Of a DNA stretch of 64,000 nt, positions 44,427-56,161 are shown piece after piece. The notes beneath the pieces are model-generated. The model was not told where the DNA came from and ran no database searches. It saw only the letters and a list, made by a program, of their open reading frames with translations. The position numbers were made by a program, and so were the translations under genes. The DNA is from Deinandra increscens subsp. villosa (Eukaryota > Streptophyta > Magnoliopsida > Asterales > Asteraceae). The DNA lies in assembly GCA_039602395.1 (NCBI GenBank), contig JBCNJP010000003.1, positions 69,785,917 to 69,849,916 on the forward strand, in the 5' to 3' direction. How positions within the stretch are numbered: the first letter of the stretch is position 1; each line of letters opens with the position of its first letter.

Positions 44427-45734
44427 ATGGAATAGACTATGATGAAGTTTTTGCACCAATAGCAAGATTAGAAGCAATTAGGATTTTTTTTTTTTTGCTT
44501 ATGTTGCTTACAAAGACTTTCATGTCTACCAAATGGATGTCAAAAGTGCTTTTCTGTATAGGTAATTGAATGAAGAAGTGTATGTATGTCAACCACCTGG
44601 GTTTGAAGATCCACATCATCCAAACAAGGTGCGTAAACTGATAAAAGCTCTGTATGGTCTAAAACAGGCACCAAGAACCTAGTATGAGACCCTCTCTTGT
44701 TATCTAACTAAACATGGATACAAAAGAGGAGCTATTGACAAATCTCTCTTCATAAAAACTGTTGGTAAGGATTTTTTAATGGTACAAATTTATGTTGATA
44801 ATATAATCTTTGGTTCAACAAAAGATGCTCTCTGCAAGGAGTTTGAATCCCTAATGCAAGCAAAATTTGAAATGAGCTCCATGGGTGATCTCACTTTCTT
44901 TTTAGGTCTTCAAGTAAGGCAAACAAAAGAAGGCATTTTCCTGAATCAATCAAAATATATTCAAGATAATGCTAAAGAGGTTTGACATGCTGTCATCCTC
45001 CACTGGCAAAACTTCTATATCATCATCACACAAGTTAACATCTGATGTAACTGGTGAACCTGTTGGTGAACACACATATATGGCCATGATTGGTTCCCTT
45101 ATGTATCTTACAGCAAGCAGACCTGACATCATGTTTAGTGTTTGCCTATGTGCTAGATATCAGGCTGGACCAAAGGAATCACTTAAATATTGTGAAAAGA
45201 ATTTTTAGATACCTAAAAGGACAACCAAAGCTTGGGTTATAGTATTATAAAAATAAAGACTTCAATCTGAAGGATTTCACAGATAGTGACTATGGAGGAT
45301 GCAATCTTGACAAAAAGTCAACATCTGATGGATGTCAATTTCTAGGAGATAGACTTGTATCATGGCAATGCAAAAAACAGACATGTGTCTCAACTTCTAC
45401 AGCAGAAGCATAATACATTACAACTTCAGCATGCTGTGGTCAGGTACTTTGGATACAAAATCAGATGATGGACTATGGCATTAACTTCATGTAAACTCCT
45501 CTGTATGCTGACAACACAAGTGCCATCAGCATCACCAACAATCCTGTCAAACATTCAAAAACAAAGCACATTGACATCATGTATCATTTTATTAGAGATT
45601 ATGTTGAAAAGAAATTAATCAAACTCCATCATGTTCCAACTGAAAATCAATTGGCTGACTTATTCACAAAAGCATTTGATGAGGCTAGATTTTTCTACCT
45701 TATCATAGCCATAGGAATGATGAACTTTGATTAA
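44427..45734 (+). pseudogene. Element E reverse transcriptase and RNase H
   Basis: A copia RT beginning mid-domain at 'GIDYDEVFAPIARLEAI', directly after the deletion junction. A T-run follows at about 44488. Blocks seen are MDVKSAFLY, PPGFEDPHHPNK, VQIYVDNIIFGS (the second catalytic Asp of Y-V-D-D reads Asn), LTASRPDIMFSVCLCARYQ, 'DKKSTSDGCQFLG' and the RNase H end 'DLFTKAFDEARFF'. The natural stop is TAA at 45732. Stops and frameshifts lie at about 44565, 44965, 45205, 45412 and 45494. Not functional. Confidence 0.88.
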
Positions 45735-46495
45735 ATTAAATCATTTCAAATATGATAAAATACAAATTTTCTTCTCTTGAAATAAAAAGAATCACAAAAT
45801 TTTTGTTAAGCACTACCGAGGTAATCTCGCTCGAGATAACCTCATCCAAGATTACTAAAATTACCAAGGAAAAACTATCTCACCCGAGATAACCACACCC
45901 GAGGTAACTTTGTGTATATCGGATGACAAAATCTCACTCGAGATAACTCCAACCGAGATAACTAAACATACCAGGGACAAATTATCTCACCCGAAATAAC
46001 TACACCTGAGGTAACTTTATTTATATCGGATGATGTCATCTCTCCGAGATAATCTCACCAGGTCACTTAAAAGAGATTAAAAGAGTTATCTCTGATGAAT
46101 ATCTCGTCCGAGGTAACTTCACCCGAGATAATTTACATAGGTCATTGGTAAAAGTTATCTTCCGAGATAAAATTTTACTGATAACTTAAGAAAAAGGTAA
46201 TCTTCTCAAACTATCTATTACGAGTTGTCTGATGGGACAACCGTAGGTCCAACTAGAAGAAGCCACGTCAACCCACCTTTTTCTCTTTTACCATACCCAC
46301 TTGTGCTTTTTACAATAACCGTCCCTTCAGCATCCCTCATTTAAAGCGACAAGCGGTAACCTAAAACTCACGATCCCACAAATTAACTGCACGTAGTTAC
46401 TCACCTTTACTCCCATATACTTCCAAACATTCACTTTTCTCCACTACCTGCTCATACTTCTCCGATTCTATTCATCCTTAAACAAACATCAAAAA
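45735..46495 (+). other. Element E spacer with motif array
   Basis: Non-coding between pol and the extra ORF. From 45816 to 46165 it is packed with CCGAGATAAC, CCGAGGTAAC or their complements, roughly every 25-35 bases. The remainder (46200-46495) is a leader-like stretch. Confidence 0.82.
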
Positions 46496-49400
46496 ATGAC
46501 ACCTAAACCTAAAAAAGGGGAATCATCTTCTGATGCAAATGCCCTATTCCATGCTGACCACAATACAGTGGCACTGCTGTCGAAATCAGAAAAAAGGTCC
46601 ATGTTTCATGAAATGAATGATTTTCTGAAAGCATCACACATTTTCTACGCTCTTACTGTTTAACCAAACATTTGCGAAGTCGTGATTATAGAATTTTGGC
46701 AAAATACCTCAAGAGCAAAAACTACTGAAGTAGTGTATGAGGTACACTCAAAAGTTCAAAGTCACAAGGTAATTATCACTGAAGAGGTCATAAGAACACA
46801 TCTAAAGTTCAATGACCAAGGAGGATACAAAGAAGTGTCCTCCTCTGAGTATCTTGCAACCTTAAGGGCTATGGGATATGGAGGATCAGACAAAAAGTTG
46901 AAGAAATCACAACTACCATTCAAACGGAGATTTCTTGCACATGTGATTTTGGACAATTTATCCTCAAAGAAGAGTGTTGATGAACTCTCTTCAGTTCATG
47001 CCTCAGCTTTTCATGCTCTGGTACAAGGACAAATTTTAATGTTTCTAGAATGGTGCTGGATGGGATGGTGAATAATTTAAAACCTAACAATGTTCAATTC
47101 TTTCATATGTATCCCAGATTTTTGCAGCACATTCTAAGGTGTTTGATACCTAACTTAAAAATATCAGATAAAATTTATTAATTAAGGGTACCAGATTATA
47201 CAGGTGTGGACACTGACCATCCTATACATGTGCCAAGACCTGCAGTGGGTGCACTAGTGGTGCAACCATAGGCAAATCCTGAGCCTATTGCTCCAGCTGA
47301 CAACCCTGTGTTACCAGAAGTGGTTTAACCCCCAACTGCCAATCCTTCCTCTTCCAAACAAGTCCCACCTAAAATGAGGAAGAAACACTCAAAATTTGTC
47401 AATACTTCAGTCATTTTATCCCTACCAATTATCCAGAAAATCCTGAAAAAGAGGGTGCAAGGTCTACTCCACCTGTGCAACCCAAAGCCACCCAAACTGT
47501 AAGCCCTGCCAAGGACAAAGTCCTTAGGCAGAAAAGAGCCAAAAGGGATAGCCAAGAAACAGGTGACTCTCCTAAAGGAGATGAACCTATAGGGTTGAAT
47601 GTACTGCCCTCATTCACTAGCAAAACTCCAACAAGACCAAGCCAGTTTACACCTCAAAGTGAAGGTGATGGCATTTTTTGTACTTCTTATGATACACTAT
47701 CTCCAGAAACCATATTTGCAGGAGATGTATTGAAGAGTCTCAAAGAAAAATCACCCCAACCACCCTTTGGTAAGGAGTTCATCCATAGGAGTATAGACAT
47801 GGCTGATGTGAAAAGGGTTGCCACTACACTTGAATCCCCACTAGATCCAGTGGACAGTGGTAACATAGATAAGACCCAATTTATGGAAACTAGACCATCT
47901 TCTGACCCAAAGGCACCTTTGGTGGTGCCCGAGGTAAATGAGGATGTGACTAGGAATCCCGGGAGCCAAGGCAACCAGGGTGAGGGACATGATCAAGCAA
48001 GGCTTGATGGTCCTTCTTTGCTCAAGGATATTGGTTTCAAACCAACGGAGAGCAAGCTTTCACTAAATGAATTAACGGTTTTATACCAAAACTTACAAAC
48101 ACATTTCACTTTGCTTTCATACACTGTGAAATTGCAGGGTGAAGAATTGAAGCAAATCAAGCATCAACAGGTTCCTTATGCAAAAGAAGATGTCACTAGA
48201 ACCTCAAGCTCAAAATCTAAAGCCACCACTCCACCATAAGAACTTGGCACTAATGAAGATGATGCCACCAAAATGGAGGGGTATAGGGCCTATAGAGAAG
48301 AAGATTTTACTAAATTTGACTGGTATACAAGAGTACCTAAGGAGGTTAGATTGAAGTTGTTTCAATCTGTGGGAAGAGAGCCATTTACAATTGAAAAAGC
48401 ATGGAGAAAGGTCTCAATACCTGACATCCTTGCTGTGGCCCCACACAAAGACAACTTAAAGGAACTGTTTCTCTTCACTATGATAACTGCGGGAGCTCTT
48501 CCTGCTTTTATTAGAGAAATTTACCAAATTATAGAAAGAGGGGCAATTGTTGAAGAAGAAGGAGTTGATCTTGATGCTAAGACAGAAGTAATGGATGAAG
48601 ATGATGATGATAACAATGGTGATGATGGAAATGGAAAGAAAGATGACGAAGAAGTTCAAAGTGTGCTGAAAGAAGACACTACTGCAAAAATATCAGAATA
48701 TTTAATATATCAACAAAGATGTGTACAAAATTGATATGGATATTGTTGATGAACAAATAGAAGATGTCTTGAAGGATTATAGAGATCTGATTGATCCCGA
48801 GGTAAATGATGAAGTTACCTCGGAAGCTGAAGAAGTTATCTCAAGTGATCATATTACTCTGGGTGAACAATTTACCTCGAAAGAAAATGTTATCTCGGGA
48901 GATCAAATTATCTCGGAACTGGCTATTGTTGCTGCTGCTGATCAAGTTACCTCGGAGCAAATAGTTACTCCGGAGGATGAAACTAACACTCTTATGTTCT
49001 TTGCAGCAGACACAGAGCAGCCAATCAGGTTTGAGTTTACTCAAGCAGACATTTGGGAAGAAGCAGAAACATTGGCAATGCTACATGCAAAAATGATTTA
49101 TCAAGGAATCGGCTTTTCTTGGTTAACTTTTGCTCCTTCTCCTCCTATTAAACCTGAACAAATTCTGATGATTGAAGCTCCTCCAGCAGATTTGGGAGGT
49201 GTTAGAGATGAAAGAGGATATCTCATGGAATTTGGACATTACTTCCCACCAAAAAAAGACTATTCAGAAATTGTTCATGTGGCTCCTTCAACTCCTGTGG
49301 AGGAAATAGTAAGAGATATTTTGGCCAACTACTGGACCAAATATAAGCCAGGAACAGGTGGAGTAAAGATCAATTCACTGCTACCAGTTGTCAAGAGAGC

Positions 49401-49554
49401 TGCCATCAGTGACAAAGTCATAACCTACCCTACTAACAATCCAAATCTTGGGAAGGGTGAGAAGAAAATGACTGATGATGAACTCCTACAGGTAGAATAT
49501 GAGAAGAAGTTCAAACCTGCATACAAGAATGTGTCATCTCCTAAAACAAAATAG
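46496..49554 (+). pseudogene. Element E extra ('env-like') ORF, broken
   Basis: Starts MTPKPKKGESSSDAN at 46496. The N-terminal domain is homologous to B and D ('HNTVALL', 'ALTV', 'VQSHKVIITEEVIRTHLKF', 'FLAHVILDNLSSKK', 'HASAFHALVQG'). It is interrupted by stops or frameshifts at about 46661, 47060-47190, 47327, 47400, 48238 and 48720. Later open parts are 47475-48239, with 'ELTVLYQNLQTHFTLLSYTVKL' matching the coiled coil of B and D; 48273-48734, with an acidic D/N-rich run; and 48721-49554. The last encodes repeated VTS/VIS units from the family motif (48796-48975). Function unknown. Confidence 0.8.
48796..48975 (+). repeat. In-frame motif array in element E extra ORF
   Basis: About nine copies of CCGAGGTAA, GTTACCTCGG or GTTATCTCGG or close variants, read as PEV, VTS and VIS. 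The place corresponds to the QPE array of B but uses E's own motif. Confidence 0.85.
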
Positions 49555-49605
49555 TCTATTCAAGAACAATATTTATTCCTATTCTTGACAGTCATGGTGA
49601 AGATC

Positions 49606-50620
49606 GTGATCGCAATGTTCCGAAACAAGATCTATTCTTTCGTGCAGGAGGACACCGACACCGAGAGTTTGTATGAGGCATGGGAGAGATTTAAGGAGTT
49701 ATTGAGGAAATGCCCATCTCATGGCATCGAGTTGAATCAGCAGGTGCATATTTTCTATGGTGGTCTAAACGCCCTCACGCGACCGACAGCTGACAGTTCC
49801 ACCGGTGGATCTCTGAGCAGCAAAACGCCAGAGGAGGCGCGTGATTTACTCGAGGAGCTTGCGTTGAATGGCTACCAGTGGTCTACCACGCGGACTAGAC
49901 AGCCCCAACATAGAGGGGTTCACCAGGTAGATCTCAGATGATGAAAGGGATGCAGACGAGTCCGAAGCAGACGAGCCAGCCACAGGAGACTCAGCAGCAT
50001 GTTAAATTTTGTCAGTTGTGTGCTGGTCCTCATGATATTACCAGTTGTCCCATTGTTGGTAGCACCGAGCTACTTGAGCAGGTCGATTATATGGCTAGCT
50101 AGGCCCGCCCACCGCCCAACCAGTATAACTACAATCAGGCTTGGAGACCAAACCAGATTCGGGGTGGAGGCAGGAGCCGAGCAGTTCGAACCCATCGGGG
50201 TTTCAGCCGTGACAGCCACAGAGACAATAGGGTTTCTACAACCCTAACCCTGAGAGCACTAGACAGATGCCGATTCAGTCTGAGGATACGGGTATGAAAA
50301 ACCTTACTGACATGATGGCTCAGATGATGCAGCAGAATCAGAAATCAGCCTTGGATATTCAGAAAGTTGCTCAGCAGAATGAATTGCGTTTTTCTAAAAA
50401 TAAGCACGATATCTCTTCAGTTGTTAAAGAAATGGGAAACATGGGCACTCATATGCAGAATTTGGAGAGACAGGTTGGCCAGCTTGCCAAATCTATGTCA
50501 GAGCTCCAACGGGGATGCTTCCCAGGTAATACCGAGACAAATCCGCGCCAACAGCAAAGGCGATTACCACTCAGAGTGGCAGACCACTTAAGATCCAGTA
50601 CCGCCAGCCACTGCTGAGCC
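49606..50620 (+). pseudogene. gag: Element F gag, C-terminal part
   Basis: The Athila-type gag block 'LYEAWERFKELLRKCPSHG' (about 49666) leads into 'FYGGLNALTRP' and 'EEARDLLEELALNGYQW'. A knuckle-like CQLCAGPHDITSC motif in another frame follows at about 50010, and then a coiled-coil segment 'MQNLERQVGQLAKSMSELQRG' (about 50450-50515). Frameshifts lie near 49945 and 50250. The N-terminal two thirds are absent. Confidence 0.8.
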
Positions 50621-50642
50621 GGTTGTAGTTGAGAGTGATGAG

Positions 50643-51660
50643 GTGATTGAGACTGAGGTTACCGGGCAGGTGCACCCTACTAGGCTACGCCCAGCAAGTA
50701 CAACACGTCCCAAGGAGCCCGCGAGAGTCTACACACCTCCTGTTCCATATCCTGCGCGTTTGAGACAAGATAGAGCCGAGGAGAATTACAGCAAATTTCT
50801 TGCCCTGTTTAAACACACATCAATCTTCCGTTTGTTGAGGCGTTAGCACAAATGCCTAAGTATGCCATGTTTCTTAAGGATTTATTGAGTAACAAAAAGA
50901 AAATTGAGGAGTTGTCGACCGTTACACTGAACGAGGAGTGTTAGCAGTTCTCCAGAACAAGCTGCCACAGAAGATGAAGGATCCTGGGAATTTTATGATT
51001 CTGTGTTTGATTGGTAGCTTGTCTTTCAGCAATTCTCTTGCTGATCTAGGTGCTAACATCAATTTGATGCCCTATTCTGTATTTGCTACAGTAAATCTTG
51101 GTGAGCCCACTCCCACGCGCATGAGCATTCAGCTCGCTGACCGTTCGGTCAAGTATCCGAGGGGCATTATGGAGAACATGTTGGTTAAAGTTAATAAATT
51201 TGTTTTCCCGGTAGATTTTGTTATCCTGGATATGGATGAGGAGGAGCACGTGCCTCTTATCTTAGGTCGCCCATTTTTTAGCTACCGCACGCGCTTTGGT
51301 TGATGTTTTCAGTGGTACGCTCACTTTACGTGTTGAGGACGAGACGGTGACCTTTGACATCCAAGATTCGATGAGACGTCCTTAGGATCAGGACGATACA
51401 CTCTACTTTGTTGACACCATTACGCCACACGTGAGTGATCAGTTTGAGGATATCTATGATTCAGGTGTTTCAGACACGCAACTTTGGGGTGGAGTTGACC
51501 CGCAACTTGGTGTGTATGCTGCTGCTGCATGTGAGGTGACTAGTGTGGAGACTAGTGCATTAGATTTGAGCACAGAGGTTTTTGAGATCATTGACACCAT
51601 GCGGGCCAAATCTAGACCGTCTGTTGAGGATCCGCCCACATTGGAGCTTAAGGAGTTGCC
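50643..51660 (+). pseudogene. Element F protease region
   Basis: Blocks 'FLALFK', 'PKYAMFLKDLLSNKKKIEE' and 'LPQKMKDPGNFMI', then the protease active site 'LADLGANINLMP' (about 51036-51071), where Athila normally has D-L-G-A. 'VPLILGRPF' ends the domain. Frameshifts lie at about 50820, 50940 and 51300, with a stop at 51382. The region after 51430 is an acidic linker before RT. Confidence 0.78.
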
Positions 51661-53180
51661 ATCTCACTTAGAGTATGCATTTTTCGGAGACGGATTCGAG
51701 ACTTCCCGTGATCATTGCATCAGATTTGACGGTTGATGAGAAATCTAAGTTGTTAGATATGTTACGAGAGCATAAACAGGCCACTGCGTGGAAGATTATG
51801 GATATTAAAGGGCTTAGCCCTTCTTTCCGCACGCATAAGATTCTGATGGAGGATGAGTTTAAGCTTGTTGTGCAGAGGCAGAGACGACTGAACCCGAACA
51901 TGCAGAATGTGGTGAAGAAATAGGTTCTTAAGCTTTTGGATGCTGGATTGATTTATCTTATCTCTGATTCACCTTGGGTTAGTCTGGTTCAGGTTGTGCC
52001 CAAGAAAGGGGGCACAGTTGTAGTGAATGAGAGGAATGAGATGATTCCTGCGTGCACAGTTACGGGGTGGAGAGTTTGCATAGATTATCGCAAACTCAAT
52101 GATGCCACGAGGAAAGACCATTTTCCCCTACCGTTCATTGATCAGATGTTGGAGCGTTTAGCCGGTCACAGTTATTATTGTTTCCTTGATTTTCAGGTTA
52201 TTTCCATATCCCCATTGCACCGGAGGATTAGGAAAAAACCACATTTACATGTCCCTATAGCACATTCGCGTACCGACGCATGCTGTTCGGATTATGTAAT
52301 GCTCCAGCGACATTTTAGTGTTGTATGGTCGCGATTTTTCATGATATAATTAAGGACTCCATGGAGGTGTTCATGGATGAATTTTCTATTTTCGGGAGTT
52401 CCTTTGATCAGTGTTTGACGAGCTTATCGCGGATGTTAGCTCGATGCAAGGAGACGAACCTGGTGCTTAATTGGGAGAAGTGTCATTTCATGGTTCGTGA
52501 GGGTATTGTGCTTGGGCACAACATTTCACATGCGGGGCTTGAGGTTGATCGAGCCAAAGTTGATACTATTTCGATGCTTCCGCCTCCCACTTCTGTTAGA
52601 GCGATTAGGAGTTTCTTAGGCCACGTGGGATTTTACTACCGATTCATACACGATTTATCGAAAATCACCAGGCCGATGACACAACTCCTAGATAAAGATG
52701 CCCCATTTGTGTTTTCTGATGAGTGTTTGACAGCGTTCAACTTGATTAAAGACAAGTTAGTGAACGCCCCGATCATGGTTGCACCCGATTGGTCGCAACT
52801 GTTTGAGTTGATGTCTGATGCGAGTGATTTCGTAGTGGGTGCAGTCTTGGGACAAAGGAGGGACAAACACTTCCATCCAACTTATTATGCGAGTCGAACT
52901 CTTAATGATGCACAGGAGAATTATACTACTACCGAGAAAGAGTTGCTTGCCGTTGTGTTTGCCTTTGACAAATTTTGATCATATCTTGTCCTCTCCAAGA
53001 CCATTGTGTATACGGATCATTTGGCTATTAAGTTTGTTTTCAGCAAACAGGATGCTAAGCCGAGACTCATTCGATGGATCCTGCTGTTGCAGGAATTTGA
53101 TATTGAGATCCCGTGAGAAAAAGGGAGCCGAGAATGTGGCGGCTGATCACCTCTCGCGTTTGGAGAACGCGGATGATGAG
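51661..53180 (+). pseudogene. Element F reverse transcriptase and RNase H
   Basis: Athila RT blocks 'LLDAGLIYLISDSPWVS', 'VQVVPKKGG', 'CIDYRKLNDATRKDHFPLPFIDQMLERLAGH', 'LCNAPATFQ' and 'VFMDEFSIFGSSF'. The catalytic F-M-D-D reads F-M-D-E (about 52368), a change likely to abolish activity. Frameshifts are at about 52195 and 52320. RNase H shows 'MSDASDFVVGAVLGQ', 'YYASRTLNDAQENYTTTEKE' and 'VAADHLSRLEN', with a stop at 52977 and a shift at about 53110. Confidence 0.85.
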
Positions 53181-53389
53181 AAACTCGAGAGGATGCCCAT
53201 AAATGACTATTTCCCTCATGAGTTACTCAATTATGTACGCGTGAGAGATGATGATGAGAGTCCATGGTTTGCAGATTTTGCGAACTACTTGTCGAGTGGT
53301 ATCATGAAGAAAGGGTACGGGTTTCAGCAGAAGAAGAAGTTGTTTTCTGACTTAAAAACATAACATTTGGGAGGATCCTTATCTTTATA

Positions 53390-54337
53390 GGATCGGTGCT
53401 GATTCTGTGATTAGGAGATGCGTGCATGGGCATGAGGCACGCCAAATTTTGAGACATTGTCACGAGGGTTTGACTGGTGGACACTACGCATGCCTCTTCA
53501 CCGCGAAGAAGGTGTTCGAGTCGGGATTTTACTGGCCGACTATTTTCAGGGATGCATTTGAGATGATTAGAAAATGTAACAATTGTCAGCGCGCAGGTAA
53601 TTTGTTGCGAAGAGATGAGATGCCCCAATCTAAGATTCAGGTTTGCAAGATTTTCGATATCTGGGGTATTGAATTCATGGGTCTGTTTCCGCCATCTCGC
53701 GGGAACAAGTACATTCTGGTTGCAGTTGATTATGTTTCCAAGTGGGTCGAAGCACAAGCCCTCCCCACTAATGATGAGAGAGTTATTGTGAGGTTTTTGA
53801 GGAAACTGTTTGCGAGATTTGGAGTGCCGAAGGCACTGATTAGCGATCGTGGAGTCCACTTTTGCAACGCGCAGATGGAGAAGGCGTTGTAGCATTAAGG
53901 GGTTACGCATAGACTTGCTACACCATATCATCCCCAGACGAGTGGACTGTTTGAGGTCACGAATCGCGGAATTAAGCGGATTTTGGAGAAGACGGTTGGT
54001 AAGAACCGTAAAGATTGGTCAAAGAAACTGGATAACGCATTGTGGGCCTTCCGCACGGCTTACAAGACACCTATGGGCATGACACCGTTTAGGATGATTT
54101 ACGGAAAGGCGTGTCATTCCAGTTGAGGTTGAGCATCGCACGTATTGGGCCATGAAGGGCGTCAATCTAGATATGGATGAAGCGACTAGAGGACGGTTCT
54201 TTCAGTTGCATGAGTTAGAGGAGTTGCGCAACCACGCGTACGAGAGTTCGGGTTTGTACAAAGTGAGGACGAGGAGGATTCATGATAGTCAAATCAAGAG
54301 GAAAGACTTTGGCGCTTGCGGGAGGCATCCCGTTTAG
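53390..54337 (+). pseudogene. Element F integrase
   Basis: The HHCC zinc region is 'HGHEARQILRHCHEGLTGGH' with 'CNNCQRAG'. The core shows 'GIEFMGLFP' (first Asp position changed to Glu-Phe), 'YVSKWVEAQALPTNDERV', 'LISDRGVHFCN', 'PYHPQTSGLFEV' and 'NRGIKRILEKTV'. A TAG at 53890, a frameshift near 54115 and an early end (54337) remove the C-terminal domain. Typical Athila residues such as 'KACH' are still readable. Confidence 0.83.
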
Positions 54338-55190
54338 ATGGTTAAGTTAATTAGGTTGGTTATGCTTATTTTGGTTATTTTTAGCTTAGTTTGACTTTTT
54401 GCTAGTTTACGTTGACTTTTACTTGATTTGTAGTTTAATTATTTTCAATTTTGTTTTTTTTTTCAATTTTACGCTTGGTTTTAAGTTTTGCAGATTCGCC
54501 ATACCATCCCGGGCTGAAAACAGGTTCATTCAGTTGAGGTTTGCATTGTAATGCGTGCCAAGTTGAATTCTTTGTCAAATTATGCAACTTTTGGTGTTTT
54601 ATACTTCAAACGGGTAAGTTTTATGTTTGAAAGGTTAAGATAGCGTTGGTAAGTCCTGAACACTCTCGGGTTTGTGTTTTTACTGTTTGATGATAATCAG
54701 AATTGAGAGAATCAGATTTGAGTAGAAGTTAGGCATTTTAAAGAAAACAGTTTGCTGGTGCGCAGGTCATGCGGGTCGCATGCCTACACATAGATACACC
54801 TCAGATGGCCCGCATGTGCTCACAAGTCACAATTTTAAAACTTTTTCCCCAAATCGATTTTGACCTAATTTTTTTTTAAAACCATCAATGCCCTCATTCA
54901 GTTTCCCCTCCCCCAATTGCGATTTCATCCTCCTCCTTCCACGATTCCCGTCGCCACCACCTCCTGCCACCACCGTACCAGCGACCACCCCTGTCACTTG
55001 CGGTATTACACAGAAACCACCACCACATTCAGCCTCTTCTCCAATTCAACAACCAACCCCCACCACCGTCTCCTACTACTGCCGAACCCCCACATCCCGT
55101 CGCCTCCCTCACCCAGCCACCTAACGCCGCCTCCCCACACTTCAACGGCGCCATAAACTTGACGTGTGCTGAAGTGTCTATGAAAAATCG
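54338..55190 (+). other. Element F 3' non-coding region
   Basis: No coding signal beyond low-complexity proline/threonine-rich frames at 54888-55156. It contains CATGCGGGTCGCATG (about 54767-54781), a palindrome with six-base arms, and ATGGCCCGCATG (about 54806), an inverted partial copy, followed by a T-run. It may be part of an Athila LTR, but no LTR end was identified. Confidence 0.5.
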
Positions 55191-56078
55191 GTCAAGTCAA
55201 AAAGGGAAAATCCCGAGTGACTAAACACATGCATAGGGCAGTATACCCATCGTATGCAGAATAGTATCGGTAAATACTCGGATGCCAAATCCAAGGACGC
55301 AATACACGTATAACTCATAACCAATTTGACTTATCATCTCGTGCAAATCACATAGATCATCATTTAGCATGTATTAAACCATATCATAGATTCCTACCCA
55401 CATGCATGTAAGCTAACTTGCCCTAATCGGCCATTTTCACCATATTTTCATATAAATAATTTTTATAAACTTAACCGCATGCTATTGATCATCAAGTTTA
55501 CAACTTTATACTTCATCATGCATCAAATAACCTAGATTGCATACTCACATAGTGGATCTAACAACAATCATATGCTTTATTCAAGATATTGCATGCATGC
55601 CAACCAAAATCATGTTTTCATCATAGATCTCACGAAAAGTCAATCACTTTATGCATCATCAACCCTAGATCTATCATTATCTAGACATTACAACATAGAT
55701 CTAGCACAAATAATCAACCATAAAAAAACCCTAGATCTAGCTCAAATCACAACATCATGCATAAAAGCCACATTTTTTTTTATCAAAAGATGCAATCATT
55801 TCTACTCAAATCACTAGATCTACACTTGATATCATCAAACCATTATAGATCAGATCTAGATCTATCATAAAGCATGAATCTTGACAACTTAAACACAAGC
55901 AAAACATAAGAGTACACATACCGAATGATGTAGGATGATAAGGGATGAAATCGGGGCTTGAAACTTGTAATAAAGCTTGGATCTTGGTAAGAAATGAGTA
56001 TAGGGATGATATGAGACGTAAATGGGGCAGAGAAATCGTTTAGAGCTGAAGGAATGAGATGGTCATGACTAATGATGC

Positions 56079-56085
56079 TTAAATA
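56079..56085 (-). promoter_or_regulatory. Element G TATA-like box
   Basis: TATTTAA on the minus strand, 37 bases after the inverted pair at 56122-56161. It is conserved in the right copy at 63266-63272. Confidence 0.4.
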
Positions 56086-56121
56086 GTGGAAATTAGGGTT
56101 TCTACTGAAAAGTGGGTTGTG

Positions 56122-56161
56122 GGCGTATCGCCTGGGGCCTTGGGTTGCTCTAGGCGATACG
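56122..56161. repeat. Inverted motif pair in element G LTR
   Basis: GGCGTATCGCCT and AGGCGATACGCC form a perfect 12-bp inverted repeat with a loop of about 17 bases. The right LTR keeps it with one mismatch at 63309-63350. Confidence 0.85.

Larger units (their letters stand above)
43694..49580 (+). mobile_element. Element E: SIRE-like copia, internally deleted and 3'-truncated
   Basis: A 5' LTR and primer site are followed within about 70 bases by reverse transcriptase, so gag, protease and integrase are deleted (junction about 44427). RT and RNase H, a long motif-rich spacer and a broken extra ORF follow, as in B and D but in a separate family with its own LTR and its own motif. After the extra ORF stop, similarity to B runs to just before where the polypurine tract should be. 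Then gypsy F sequence begins, and no 3' LTR exists. A TSD therefore cannot be checked (the left flank is TCAGG). Confidence 0.88.
49581..55190 (+). mobile_element. Element F: Athila-like Ty3/gypsy retrotransposon, truncated
   Basis: Plus-strand gag C-terminus, protease, RT, RNase H and integrase with Athila-type signatures, starting abruptly next to element E without a 5' LTR or primer site. All domains carry frameshifts. Downstream of integrase a non-coding region of about 850 bases shows CATGCG-N3-CGCATG-type palindromes but no clear LTR end before element G sequence begins near 55200. Boundaries on both sides are approximate. Confidence 0.8.

Noticed and set aside
45816..46165. CRISPR-like array in the spacer of element E
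   Set aside because: The repeats are about 10 bases, occur in both orientations with variable spacing and one-base variants, and lie inside a plant retrotransposon.
54888..55156. Proline/threonine-rich frames as a host gene
   Set aside because: Low-complexity CCA/ACC-rich sequence with two overlapping frames, no domain, no promoter or conserved start, and inside the non-coding tail of element F.
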